NCBI GenBank assembly: GCA_963677935.2
Contig: CAXXEH010000003.1
Coordinates: 2,232,001-2,296,000 of the forward strand
Length of the DNA: 64,000 nucleotides
DNA from: JAAFHB01 sp963677935
Lineage (GTDB): Bacteria > Bacteroidota > Bacteroidia > Bacteroidales > Prolixibacteraceae
Reading direction: 5' to 3'
Both the position numbers and the translations under genes were made by a program. Of this stretch, positions 8,601-17,283 are shown piece after piece. Position 1 is the stretch's first letter. Each line of letters begins with the position of its first letter. The notes beneath the pieces are model-generated. The model was not told the DNA's origin, did not search any database, and saw nothing but the letters and a program-made list of their open reading frames with translations.

Positions 8601-11294
8601 TCACAAAATAGATCTATCTTTTTGATATTCAAAAGACAGAGAATATTTTCCACTTCCAATGACAACTTCATAAGGTTCAATTTGCTTCCTGAAGTGACAG
8701 GTATGGTTATTCAGAATATAACTTTGGGCGGTGGGAGGCACAAGTACTTTAGCTGTACACCCAACTGGCACCTCAATTTTAAGTTTAAGGATGTTGTTCT
8801 CAAGTGTCCAGTTTACCCCTATCGTTCCATAAGGGGTCAATTTTGTCGTTTTTGCCCAGGTAACCCCTTCTGGAATCTGGGGATCAATAAACACCTGCTG
8901 GTAGCCGGGATAATTATCATCGGGACGTATTCCGCCAACCGCCTGATAGAACCAGGAGCCGATACCATTATAGCAGTTGTGAATGCGACTTCTGTCTCCT
9001 GACCAATGTTCCCATGTAGTAGTTGCACCCTGATCCATCATATAGAGATAACCGGGATAATCTCTATTTTTCAGCATGGTATAGAACAATCCGACCGTAT
9101 GATTTTTTACCGCCCATTCGGTAAAAATGGGAATACCTACCAAACCTGTTGCTATATGCCCCTTTCGATTGATGATGATTTCGTCATTAAGTGTTTTGGC
9201 AACCTTCACTTTTAAAGAGTCAGGGACAACCTGGGTTAACAGAGGATAGGACAGATCGATTTGAGAACCACTGGCATAACTATTTTTTGCTCCAACAAAG
9301 AATGTCTGATGAATCTGCTTTTTAAGCCTTTCGTTTTGGATTGCGTATTTGGAAGCATCATCTGTTTTGCCTAATTTCTGAGCAATCTTCTCCATCGTTT
9401 CAAGACATTGGCTAACAACGCAATTGCTGACAAGATTTATCGAAGTCTTGTCTTTCTGGTCAACCCCTTCCGGTGTAGCCCAATCGCCCAGGTACCAACC
9501 TCTGTAATCGGTTTCAGGCCAGGGCTGAAGCATTCCGTCAGGAGAGTATTTGCCTACATAGCCAAGCCATTGCTGCATCACAGGATAAAATTTTTCAAGA
9601 ACCCGGAGATCACCATAATTCTGATAGGTTTTCCACGAGGCGGTAATAATAAACCCGCACCAGTATGGACCACCTCCCGCAGGATAAGGATTTGGAGCTG
9701 TATGTGGCATACCTCCATCCTCACGGATACAATCGGCCCAGGCTTGAAGCCAGTTTGAATAGAGCGGCCCAAGGTCAAACATGGTTTGGGCAGTTAATGT
9801 TGAAGCATTCCCATCGCCTCCATAACCCAAACGCTCCAATTGAGGGCAATCGACCAGATATCCTCCCAGACTCAGGCAGCGAAGGGTATAAAAAAGCATA
9901 TTATGAATTGCATTCAGATCACCATCAGAACACTCGAAGGTTGATGCCAGTCTGTAAGCAGTATGAATTTGATATCCCTTAATATTCTCTTTATTAGGTG
10001 CTTCTGTTAAATTTGAAATTTTTATATAACGGAAACCATGGTAATTGAATCGATTACGGAAAACTTCCTGGCCAACACCATTTGCGATATACCTGTCTTC
10101 CTGATGCTGGTTCACATACTTGCCCTCTTTATCCAGATGATCGCAGTATTCCATTAATACCTCTGTTCCAGGCTGTAAAATAGGGAACCGTATTTCAGCA
10201 TAACCGGTCATTGTATTCCCCAAATCAACCAGCCAGGTATTGAGGCCAAAAGGCTGAACAGAAACTGCATTGATCGTACCCATAATGCGGTTAGGTTCAA
10301 CGGTCTGGGGTGTAACCTGATGTGCAGGAACATTGGCTTCGAAAACCGGATGCCATATTACTTTATTTAATGAAGCAGCAGTTAAATCGGGCAGAACAAG
10401 AGAACTGTTCACCTTCTCGCCTCCAAACCTCCCAGCTTTCCAGTTTCCAATTGACCCAATTCCACTATCCCTTCCTTTCCAAGTTGCGTCCGTGGAGAGA
10501 ATATTCTTCCATTTCCCGTCCACCAGCTCTTCCATGAGGGCTCTTACCAAAGGTCCTTCATAAATAACACCAGGCAGACCTGTGCTGTACCATCCGCGAC
10601 CCAGCCAGATAACAAGCTCATTATCTCCATCTTGCAAATAGGGTAAGACATCGTAGGTAAGGCTTAATGATCGTTTATTGAACTGAGAAACTGCTGGAGT
10701 AAGTACCCCATCACCTATCTTTTTCCCATTGAGATAAATTTCGTGATACCCCAGGGAATTCACATAAAGCAACCGTTTTTGAGCTTTTCCGGATAAAATA
10801 AAATGTTTTCTCAGTTGCGGGTTCTCCGGATTCCCTGCATCACGCGGCAATCCAATGTATGATGCATTCCAGTTGACACCTGATAACAAGCCCACACTAA
10901 AGCAGGCCACACGACTCCAATCAGAAGATTTGTCCTTTTCGTCCCAAATTCTTACTTTCCAGTAAACCACCGACCTTGAATCCAATTCTTTCCCTCCCCA
11001 GGAAACAAGAACACTGGCACCGGTTTTAATCTTTCCTGAGTTCCATAAATCTGCACCGCTTTCGGTTAAAAGGGTGCTATCGCTTGCTGCCAATAGCTGA
11101 TAAGCCTTTTGAATCGTACCGTTTTTTTCGGCACTTATTTCCCAGCTTAACCCCGGGATGGTTGTCGCAATTCCCAACGGATTGGTGAGGTTTTCACATC
11201 GAAGGTCTCTGATGACCAGTTCTGTTTTTGCCTGAACAAATCCGGCAAATAGCATTACAAGAAAAAAATGAAAAGAAAAAAAAGATCGTAACAT
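8601..11294 (-). CDS. GH78 alpha-L-rhamnosidase, exported
   Basis: The 897-residue protein has a signal peptide (about 1-22). The usual domain order of GH78 follows: N-terminal fibronectin-like and rhamnosidase N domains, the (alpha/alpha)6 catalytic barrel from about 430, and a C-terminal beta-sandwich. The catalytic-region motif DCPQLERLGYGGD begins at Asp482, with Glu487 and Asp494 in the conserved acidic positions. A second acidic motif TTTWEHW places Glu762 where the catalytic glutamate of GH78 is expected. It would release L-rhamnose from plant or microbial glycans. No SusC/SusD pair is next to it. It ends at a shared bidirectional terminator. Confidence 0.92.
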   Translation of the reverse strand: MLRSFFSFHFFLVMLFAGFVQAKTELVIRDLRCENLTNPLGIATTIPGLSWEISAEKNGTIQKAYQLLAASDSTLLTESGADLWNSGKIKTGASVLVSWGGKELDSRSVVYWKVRIWDEKDKSSDWSRVACFSVGLLSGVNWNASYIGLPRDAGNPENPQLRKHFILSGKAQKRLLYVNSLGYHEIYLNGKKIGDGVLTPAVSQFNKRSLSLTYDVLPYLQDGDNELVIWLGRGWYSTGLPGVIYEGPLVRALMEELVDGKWKNILSTDATWKGRDSGIGSIGNWKAGRFGGEKVNSSLVLPDLTAASLNKVIWHPVFEANVPAHQVTPQTVEPNRIMGTINAVSVQPFGLNTWLVDLGNTMTGYAEIRFPILQPGTEVLMEYCDHLDKEGKYVNQHQEDRYIANGVGQEVFRNRFNYHGFRYIKISNLTEAPNKENIKGYQIHTAYRLASTFECSDGDLNAIHNMLFYTLRCLSLGGYLVDCPQLERLGYGGDGNASTLTAQTMFDLGPLYSNWLQAWADCIREDGGMPHTAPNPYPAGGGPYWCGFIITASWKTYQNYGDLRVLEKFYPVMQQWLGYVGKYSPDGMLQPWPETDYRGWYLGDWATPEGVDQKDKTSINLVSNCVVSQCLETMEKIAQKLGKTDDASKYAIQNERLKKQIHQTFFVGAKNSYASGSQIDLSYPLLTQVVPDSLKVKVAKTLNDEIIINRKGHIATGLVGIPIFTEWAVKNHTVGLFYTMLKNRDYPGYLYMMDQGATTTWEHWSGDRSRIHNCYNGIGSWFYQAVGGIRPDDNYPGYQQVFIDPQIPEGVTWAKTTKLTPYGTIGVNWTLENNILKLKIEVPVGCTAKVLVPPTAQSYILNNHTCHFRKQIEPYEVVIGSGKYSLSFEYQKDRSIL

Positions 11295-11467
11295 ACTGAT
11301 TTGTAATTAGATTATTATTGTGAGGCTGAATTATCACGAATCACTCCAAAAATAGTACAATTAAATGAATGTTAACTTCTCAATAACGGAAGTCATAGCT
11401 TAAACATTTTCCAACATTACATGTTGTAACACATAAATACAAACAATAATTAAAAAAAGAAAAGTTT

Positions 11468-12556
11468 ATGCAGATTTCTAAATTATTCACGAAATACACA
11501 CTGGGCGACATTGAATTAAAAAACAGGATTGTTATGGCGCCAATGACACGTTGCAGGGCGATAGGAAACATCCCAAACGAACTGATTGCCGAATATTACC
11601 GGCAACGTTCAGGAGCCGGACTCATCATAACCGAAGGGACTTCTCCATCCCCCAATGGCTTAGGATATTGCAGGATACCTGGCCTTTTTAATGATGCACA
11701 GGCTGAAGGATGGGAAAAAACAACAAAGACTGTTCATGATTCGGGTGGAAAAATTTTTGTCCAGCTGATGCACACCGGAAGGATTGGCCATTCATTAAAT
11801 TTACCTTCAGGTGCAAATGTACTGGCCCCTTCGGCAATTAAGCCCGCTGGCCAAATGTGGACCGACCAGGAGGGGATGCGGGATTTTCCTGAACCAAGGG
11901 CAATGACACCGGGAGAACTTCAGGATACGATCAATGAGTTTAAACACGCTGCCTCACTTGCTGTAAAAGCAGGTTTTGACGGGGTTGAACTCCATGCAGC
12001 CAACGGTTACCTGCTGGAACAGTTTCTCTCGCCCGTAAGCAACCAACGCACGGATGAATATGGAGGAAATATTATTAACCGCTGCCGTTTTGTACTTGAA
12101 GTTGTTGATTCAGTAATCGATGCGATTGGTAAAAACAGAACAAGCATCAGGCTTTCTCCGTTCGGAGTTGCCAGCGATATGCCTCACTATCCTGAGATCG
12201 AAGAAACATATACTTACCTTGCGGAACAATTGAACGAGCGGGGAATCGTATATATCCATCTTGTGGATCATAGTGCTATGGGAGCCCCCGAAGTTCCATT
12301 CAGTATCAAGGACACGATTCACAAAAAATTCAAAAATACCCTCATCCTCACCGGAGGATACAGCCATGAGAGTGCCGAAACAGATCTGAATAACAACTTT
12401 ACCGATCTGATAGGTTTTGGAAGACAGTTTATTAATAATCCTGATCTTGTCGATAGATTGATCAATAACTGGCCATTGGCTGAAACCCTCGATGTAAATG
12501 CATTTTATTCTGCGGGTAAAGAAGGATATACTGACTATCCGACATACCGTAATTAA
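11468..12556 (+). CDS. Old yellow enzyme-family alkene reductase (FMN-dependent)
   Basis: This 362-residue protein is a single TIM barrel of the NADH:flavin oxidoreductase/N-ethylmaleimide reductase type. Diagnostic motifs are MAPMTRCR at 23-30, the substrate-anchoring pair His176/Asn179 in HAANGYLLEQF, and SNQRTDEYGG just after it. The C-terminal GGYSHESAE and IGFGRQFINNPDL segments are the FMN phosphate-binding parts. Such enzymes reduce activated C=C bonds with NAD(P)H; the natural substrate is unknown. It has no signal peptide. The start has an A-rich upstream sequence rather than a clear Shine-Dalgarno. A large imperfect inverted repeat follows the stop. Confidence 0.92.
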   Translation: MQISKLFTKYTLGDIELKNRIVMAPMTRCRAIGNIPNELIAEYYRQRSGAGLIITEGTSPSPNGLGYCRIPGLFNDAQAEGWEKTTKTVHDSGGKIFVQLMHTGRIGHSLNLPSGANVLAPSAIKPAGQMWTDQEGMRDFPEPRAMTPGELQDTINEFKHAASLAVKAGFDGVELHAANGYLLEQFLSPVSNQRTDEYGGNIINRCRFVLEVVDSVIDAIGKNRTSIRLSPFGVASDMPHYPEIEETYTYLAEQLNERGIVYIHLVDHSAMGAPEVPFSIKDTIHKKFKNTLILTGGYSHESAETDLNNNFTDLIGFGRQFINNPDLVDRLINNWPLAETLDVNAFYSAGKEGYTDYPTYRN

Positions 12557-12575
12557 CAATTTTCTATTTCTCATG

Positions 12576-12664
12576 ATGTGGTTCTCCGTGGTCATCTCTT
12601 CGATCCTCTGTGTAACATTTTTTCGTTGCACAAGGATGAACAGAGAAGAAACGGAGGACCACAT
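12576..12664. repeat. Imperfect inverted repeat (about 37-bp arms)
   Basis: The segment 12576-12612 (starting ATGTGGTTCTCCGT) is largely complementary to 12629-12664 (ending ACGGAGGACCACAT), with a 16-nt loop. The arms differ by several mismatches. A short T-rich tract follows the right arm, so it could act as a terminator for the alkene reductase. It could also be a degenerate intergenic repeat. No protein is supported in the 189-bp gap. Confidence 0.6.
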
Positions 12665-12745
12665 TCTTTTTAGCCCCTGATGTAATTGAAGGTAATCCCT
12701 CCCCTTTCAAATTAAAGTGTTAAATTTGACCTCAAAATTTAGCAT

Positions 12746-13621
12746 ATGATTAAATCTATGACGGGTTATGGGAAAGCTGAATGTGAGCTCGCCCTGAAAA
12801 AAATCACAATTGAAGTCAGATCACTCAATAGTAAACTGCTGGATGTAAACACAAGGATTCCTGGCGTTTATCGCGAAAAAGAATTAGAGATCAGACGCGA
12901 ACTTTCGGATAGGTTAATCCGCGGGAAAGTCGACTTCAACCTCTTCTCCGAGTCGTTGGGTGTTGAAAGCAACAGCGCCATCAATAGTGCGATGGTGAAA
13001 AGTTATTTCAAACAGCTCACCGAGATCAACAACGATCTACAACTTCCCCTTACAGAACTTACCTTACAAATAATCATGCAATTGCCTGATGTTGTAAAAA
13101 CCACACGCGATGAACTCGACGAGAATGAATGGAAGATCATCGTTGCTACCATCCGTCAGGCTCTTGATGCGCTGGATAACTTCCGTACACAGGAAGGATT
13201 ATCACTCTACAACGATATCATATTCAATATCAATACAATAACAACGCTGCTTGAACAGATTGCGCCATTCGAACTGGAGCGAACAGCCAAAGTGAAGGAG
13301 CGAATACTGGAAGGATTAAAAGAACTCTCTTCGCCCGAAGGTGTCGATCACAACCGACTTGAGCAGGAGATGATTTTCTACCTCGAAAAGCTGGATATCA
13401 ATGAAGAGAAAGTGAGATTGGGTAATCACTGTTCCTATTTTCTTGAAACATTGGAGCTGGATGAACCCACAGGGAAGAAGCTTGGATTTATTGCTCAGGA
13501 AATTGGACGTGAAATCAATACACTCGGATCAAAAGCCAATCATACCGAAATGCAGAAGTTAGTCATTGGAATGAAAGATGCACTTGAAAGAATCAAGGAG
13601 CAATTGCTTAATGCTTTATAA
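12746..13621 (+). CDS. yicC: YicC/YloC-family endoribonuclease-type protein
   Basis: The product has 291 residues, normal for the family. It begins with the hallmark MIKSMTGYGKAE and ends in the conserved C-terminal domain containing EIGREINTLGSKAN. Members are reported to act as endoribonucleases linked to RNA turnover and stationary-phase survival. It starts the run yicC-gmk-nadD, with 47 bp to gmk, a gene order also seen in other bacteria for yicC/yloC and gmk. A -7-like TAAATTTG is at 12721-12728, close to the ATG. Confidence 0.92.
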   Translation: MIKSMTGYGKAECELALKKITIEVRSLNSKLLDVNTRIPGVYREKELEIRRELSDRLIRGKVDFNLFSESLGVESNSAINSAMVKSYFKQLTEINNDLQLPLTELTLQIIMQLPDVVKTTRDELDENEWKIIVATIRQALDALDNFRTQEGLSLYNDIIFNINTITTLLEQIAPFELERTAKVKERILEGLKELSSPEGVDHNRLEQEMIFYLEKLDINEEKVRLGNHCSYFLETLELDEPTGKKLGFIAQEIGREINTLGSKANHTEMQKLVIGMKDALERIKEQLLNAL

Positions 13622-13668
13622 ATTCCGATCTTTAAATCCACTGTTTTATTTTCAAACTATTTCAATTC

Positions 13669-14247
13669 ATGAGTGAAGGCAAACTGGTCATTTTTTCCGC
13701 GCCGTCAGGAGCCGGCAAAACAACAATTGTAAGACATTTATTGTCATTGAACCTTAATTTTGGATTTTCAATCTCAGCTACTACACGGAAACCAAGGGGA
13801 GCCGAACTAAATGGGAAAGAATACTATTTTTTAAGTACTGAAGAATTCCTTTTTAAAATAAGCCAGGATGAATTTCTGGAATGGGAGGAGGTTTATCCGG
13901 GTTGTTTTTATGGGACTTTGAAAAGCGAGGTGGAGCGGATTTCAAGGAACGGCCAAAATATCCTCTTTGACATTGACGTGGTAGGTGGCAGTAATATAAA
14001 AAAATATTACGGTGACAGAGCACTTGCGGTGTTTGTTCAGCCTCCATCGATTCAGGAACTGGAAAACAGGCTATTTGAACGATCGACTGACCAACCAGAA
14101 GTGATCAAAGAGCGGATTGCAAAAGCGGAACACGAAATGGGCTATGTTAACCTATTTGATATAGTGATCATTAACGATAAGCTTGAAGATGCGCTCAAAG
14201 AGGCAGAAGAGAAAATCCGGAAATTTCTGGGGAGCGTTCAGAATTGA
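13669..14247 (+). CDS. gmk: Guanylate kinase
   Basis: The 192-residue protein has the P-loop SAPSGAGKTTI beginning at residue 10. The GMP-binding segment includes SATTRKPRGAELNGKEYYF, and the lid and Ile-Asp-Val segments follow (FDIDVVGG). It converts GMP and ATP to GDP and ADP in the cytoplasm. It is the second gene of the yicC-gmk-nadD run, 47 bp after yicC and 84 bp before nadD. Length and motifs are those of a functional enzyme. Confidence 0.96.
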   Translation: MSEGKLVIFSAPSGAGKTTIVRHLLSLNLNFGFSISATTRKPRGAELNGKEYYFLSTEEFLFKISQDEFLEWEEVYPGCFYGTLKSEVERISRNGQNILFDIDVVGGSNIKKYYGDRALAVFVQPPSIQELENRLFERSTDQPEVIKERIAKAEHEMGYVNLFDIVIINDKLEDALKEAEEKIRKFLGSVQN

Positions 14248-14331
14248 AACAGGTTTAGGAGACCTGCAAAAAACTGGAATAATATAATCATTAAGAAAAG
14301 CAATAACTTAGGAACTTTAACTCAGGCCTGA

Positions 14332-14907
14332 ATGAAAATCGCTATCTTTTCAGGATCATTTAACCCGATACACAACGGCCATCTGGCTATTTCACGGGAG
14401 GTGCTTAAACAGGGAGCTGCTGACGAGTTATGGTTTCTTGTTTCACCGCAGAATCCTTTAAAGAAGAATGCCGAACTCTTTCCGGAAGAGGCCCGGTTCG
14501 AAATGGTAAAATTGGCCATTGAAGATGAAATCGGCATGGTCGCAAGCGATTTTGAGTTTTATCTTCCCCGCCCTTCCTATACAATCAGGACACTTGAAAG
14601 GCTTAGAATCACCTACCCACAACATCAATTTTTGTTACTTATCGGAGGAGACAACTATGCCATTATTCATAAATGGGTTGAATATCAACGGATAATAGAC
14701 GAATTTGGACTGATTGTTTATCCCCGTCCGGGATTTCAAAATAAAGGAGGTGATCAGATCCCAAATACTACCTTTATTTCAGCTCCGCTTTTAGATATTT
14801 CAGCCACTGAAATACGGAAAAAACTAGAAAAGGGGGAATCTATCGCAGACATGGTACCTGAAAAAGTAGAGGAATATCTGAATAAAAATTTCACCCCATT
14901 ATTTTAA
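14332..14907 (+). CDS. nadD: Nicotinate-nucleotide adenylyltransferase
   Basis: This 191-residue nucleotidyltransferase has the signature GSFNPIHNGHLAI at residues 8-20 (the HxGH-type motif) and ISATEIRKKL near 163-172, the second adenylyltransferase motif. It transfers AMP from ATP to nicotinate mononucleotide in NAD synthesis. The ATG at 14332 gives the exact family N-terminus (MKIAIFSGSF). It is the last gene of the yicC-gmk-nadD run and meets the ABC permease gene convergently, with only a low-complexity spacer between them. Confidence 0.95.
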   Translation: MKIAIFSGSFNPIHNGHLAISREVLKQGAADELWFLVSPQNPLKKNAELFPEEARFEMVKLAIEDEIGMVASDFEFYLPRPSYTIRTLERLRITYPQHQFLLLIGGDNYAIIHKWVEYQRIIDEFGLIVYPRPGFQNKGGDQIPNTTFISAPLLDISATEIRKKLEKGESIADMVPEKVEEYLNKNFTPLF

Positions 14908-14914
14908 TTTTCAC

Positions 14915-14970
14915 AGTCCCCATCTCTAAGTCTCTCCGTCACTATCACTAAGTCTCACTTTCCTCTTTCA
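14915..14970. repeat. Low-complexity CTAAGTCTCTC-type intergenic repeat
   Basis: The spacer between nadD and the convergent ABC permease consists of pyrimidine-rich words such as CTCTAAGTCTCTCCGTCAC. On the other strand they read GAGACTTAGAG, related to the repeat after the oxidoreductase at 2986-3040. Confidence 0.5.
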
Positions 14971-14971
14971 A

Positions 14972-16090
14972 TCAGTACCACTTGAAAAGCTTCATTCCGA
15001 TTACAAACGAGACTGCCCCGACAGAAGTGAGCACTAACGCATCCTTCCAAACATCCATAAGACCTGCTCCTTCATTAAAGATACTCCTGAAACTATCGGC
15101 AATCATGGTCAAGGGAAGGTATTGAATAATAGGTATTGTCCAGTCGGGGAAGTTGTGGTAGCTGAAGAAAACACCAGACACTACCATCATGGGTGTTACG
15201 ACAGCATTGATAATACCATTCCCAATTTCAGGATTAGCCGTATGGGAGGACATTAAAACCGAAATTCCGGAAAATGCAATATTTCCGGCTAAAAACATGA
15301 CCATCAAAGCAGGCCAGCTTCCCTGAACGTTTAACCCGAAATAGAACCAGGCAAACGCAAAAAGTAACAGAGCTTCAACCACATTCATCGAAAACCTTGC
15401 GGTGATCAATGCAAACAGGAAGTTCGACTTTTTCATCGGTGTTGCAACCATTCTTCGCAACAATTTCTTTGAACGACGGTCAATAATTGTATAACTGATC
15501 CCCCAGCAGCACGACATCATGATCCCCATGGCCAGCAAACCAGGAATTAAGAAATCGATATACCGTGTTCCGGAAAGGGTTAAGGGTTCAATGCCCGACT
15601 GGTTGGCTGCATAAAAAGAGGGACCATAAGCTGCAAAATTAGATGCCAGCTGGTAAGCAGCTTTGGCCTCGGCATTTGCAGGATCGAAATGATATTTACT
15701 TCCCGTGGGCTGATCTTCAATAATAACAGACACCTTTCCCTTTTTAAGTAGTCTGTAGGCATTCGACCATGACGTTTCAGAAAAGGTGAGGATCGTATTT
15801 CCAAGTTTTTCATTTTTAAGGTTGATCGTATAGGTACTATCCTTGTGGGTCGCATTTGAAGTCAGGAAACCTATCAATTTCGTTTCATGAATGGTATCAT
15901 TTTCGGAAACGACTTTTACGATGGCCAGTTTTACCTGAATCTCCCCTTTTTGTGTAAAGGCTATTCCCAGCCCCCAGGCCATCAGAATCGGGAAAACAAC
16001 ACCCCAAAAGATAACTGCCGGTTCACGAATAATTTCTGCAAAATGAGCTGCAATTAACCGATAGAGCTGATGATTGGTGATCTTATTCAT
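14972..16090 (-). CDS. ABC-2 type transporter permease
   Basis: From the ATG at 16090 the protein has 372 residues. One N-terminal membrane helix (about 24-44) is followed by a large extracytoplasmic loop of roughly 130 residues and then five more hydrophobic segments. This is the layout of ABC-2 drug/lipid-type export permeases. Its ATG overlaps the stop of the upstream ATPase by 8 nt (ATGAATAA), which supports this start and translational coupling. A GTG at 16144 is possible but would lie deep inside the ATPase gene. Substrate unknown. Confidence 0.88.
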   Translation of the reverse strand: MNKITNHQLYRLIAAHFAEIIREPAVIFWGVVFPILMAWGLGIAFTQKGEIQVKLAIVKVVSENDTIHETKLIGFLTSNATHKDSTYTINLKNEKLGNTILTFSETSWSNAYRLLKKGKVSVIIEDQPTGSKYHFDPANAEAKAAYQLASNFAAYGPSFYAANQSGIEPLTLSGTRYIDFLIPGLLAMGIMMSCCWGISYTIIDRRSKKLLRRMVATPMKKSNFLFALITARFSMNVVEALLLFAFAWFYFGLNVQGSWPALMVMFLAGNIAFSGISVLMSSHTANPEIGNGIINAVVTPMMVVSGVFFSYHNFPDWTIPIIQYLPLTMIADSFRSIFNEGAGLMDVWKDALVLTSVGAVSFVIGMKLFKWY

Positions 16091-16823
16091 ATAAATGTCT
16101 TCCTGTAAGTGAAATAAACAATTCATCCAATGAGCGGTGACCACCTCCGAGAGTTAATATTTCCTGAAGCGTACCTTCAGCAAGTATAGTTCCTTCATCC
16201 ATAATTACAATCCGGTCACAAAGGTATTCAGCCTCCTCCATGTAATGCGAGGTTAGAATCAGTGAGGTATTTTGCCCTTTCTTCAGATCGAGCAGGATAT
16301 TCCATATCTCCCGCCGGGCATTGGGATCGAGGCCCGTTGTGGGTTCGTCGAGCAATAGTATCTTAGGTTTATTCAGCAGTGCAACACCAAGTGCCAGCCG
16401 TTGCCGTTGTCCTCCCGATAAATTATCAACATACGCTTTTTTCTTCTCTTCCAGTCCAATCAATTTAAAAACTTCATCGACCCTTTTGGAGTTGAGTTTA
16501 TAAAAACTGGCAAATAATCGCATGGTTTCGTAGGCGGTAAGTTTATCCATGAAGCGGGTCTCCTGCAATGAAAGTCCGATCATCTGATGCAATTCGTGCT
16601 GATGGTTTTTCCACTGCTTTCCCGCGATAAAAATCTCACCTTCATCGGGATGTTGAATCCCTTCAATCATCTCAACCAGTGTGGTTTTTCCGGCTCCGTT
16701 GGGACCTAACAATGCAAGGAACTCTCCTGGCTTTATTTGCAGGCTTACCCCTTTAACCGCTTTTACCTCTTTAAACGACTTCTTAACCTTACAAACCTCA
16801 ACAATATTTTCTAAATCTGTCAT
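16083..16823 (-). CDS. ABC transporter ATP-binding protein
   Basis: The 246-residue product has Walker A GPNGAGKTT at 40-48, the Q-loop, the signature LSGGQRQRLALG, Walker B LLLDEPTTGLDP and the switch histidine in LTSHYMEEAEYL. It closely resembles the ATPases of ABC-2 exporters of the CcmA/DrrA group. The ATG at 16823, preceded by AATAGG, is preferred over a TTG eight codons upstream. It is the first gene of a two-gene operon with the permease, with which it overlaps by 8 nt. The substrate cannot be read from the sequence. Confidence 0.92.
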   Translation of the reverse strand: MTDLENIVEVCKVKKSFKEVKAVKGVSLQIKPGEFLALLGPNGAGKTTLVEMIEGIQHPDEGEIFIAGKQWKNHQHELHQMIGLSLQETRFMDKLTAYETMRLFASFYKLNSKRVDEVFKLIGLEEKKKAYVDNLSGGQRQRLALGVALLNKPKILLLDEPTTGLDPNARREIWNILLDLKKGQNTSLILTSHYMEEAEYLCDRIVIMDEGTILAEGTLQEILTLGGGHRSLDELFISLTGRHLYE

Positions 16824-17106
16824 CCTATTTGAATCAAATATGTTCAAAAATGGTAAATTTATCCAAATATTTAAAACGATATTTCTTTTTATTTAAAGCC
16901 ATACTAAAATAAGTTCAGTAATATTCCAAAAGCCGAAAATTTACTTTATTCACTGGAAATATGAGCATTTCCACTTATCAAAGGGGTCCATTCACTTAAT
17001 TTAGTTGTGGCAAAAAATATTGTCGATTAAATTCGGAATTTGAAAGCTGGTAACGGAAAATTCAAATCCATCAGAAAGAGTTTAAGCTGATCATGATTAA
17101 GTATGA

Positions 17107-17280
17107 CATGAAACCCTCATGAGCTGTTGCTTGCCAAAGAAGATGAAAATCAATGAGGGTTCCATGTGGCCGCTTAAAATCAAATTATTTTCACATGAAA
17201 CGAGCCATAAGCAATAGTCTCACACAGAAGCATGACTTTTCTGGCGAGTTCCATCTGGCCACTAAAAGACAAATTATAGA
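17107..17280. repeat. Diverged tandem duplication of about 88 bp
   Basis: The 460-bp gap between the divergent ABC ATPase and the type IX cargo gene contains no supported gene. Two adjacent copies of a roughly 88-bp unit lie in it (17107-17194 and 17195-17280). Both begin CATGAAAC, share AGAAG in the middle, and end with GTTCCAT-TGGCC-AAAA-CAAATTAT in the same order. The second copy ends four bases before the ATG at 17284. Confidence 0.55.
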
Positions 17281-17283
17281 CAG

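Noticed and set aside
12110..12664. 184-residue open frame antisense to the alkene reductase
   Set aside because: It lies opposite a well-supported coding region, shows no family motif and is compositionally a shadow of that gene.
12498..12680. 60-residue frame after the alkene reductase
   Set aside because: It overlaps the end of that gene and is made from the two arms of an imperfect inverted repeat.
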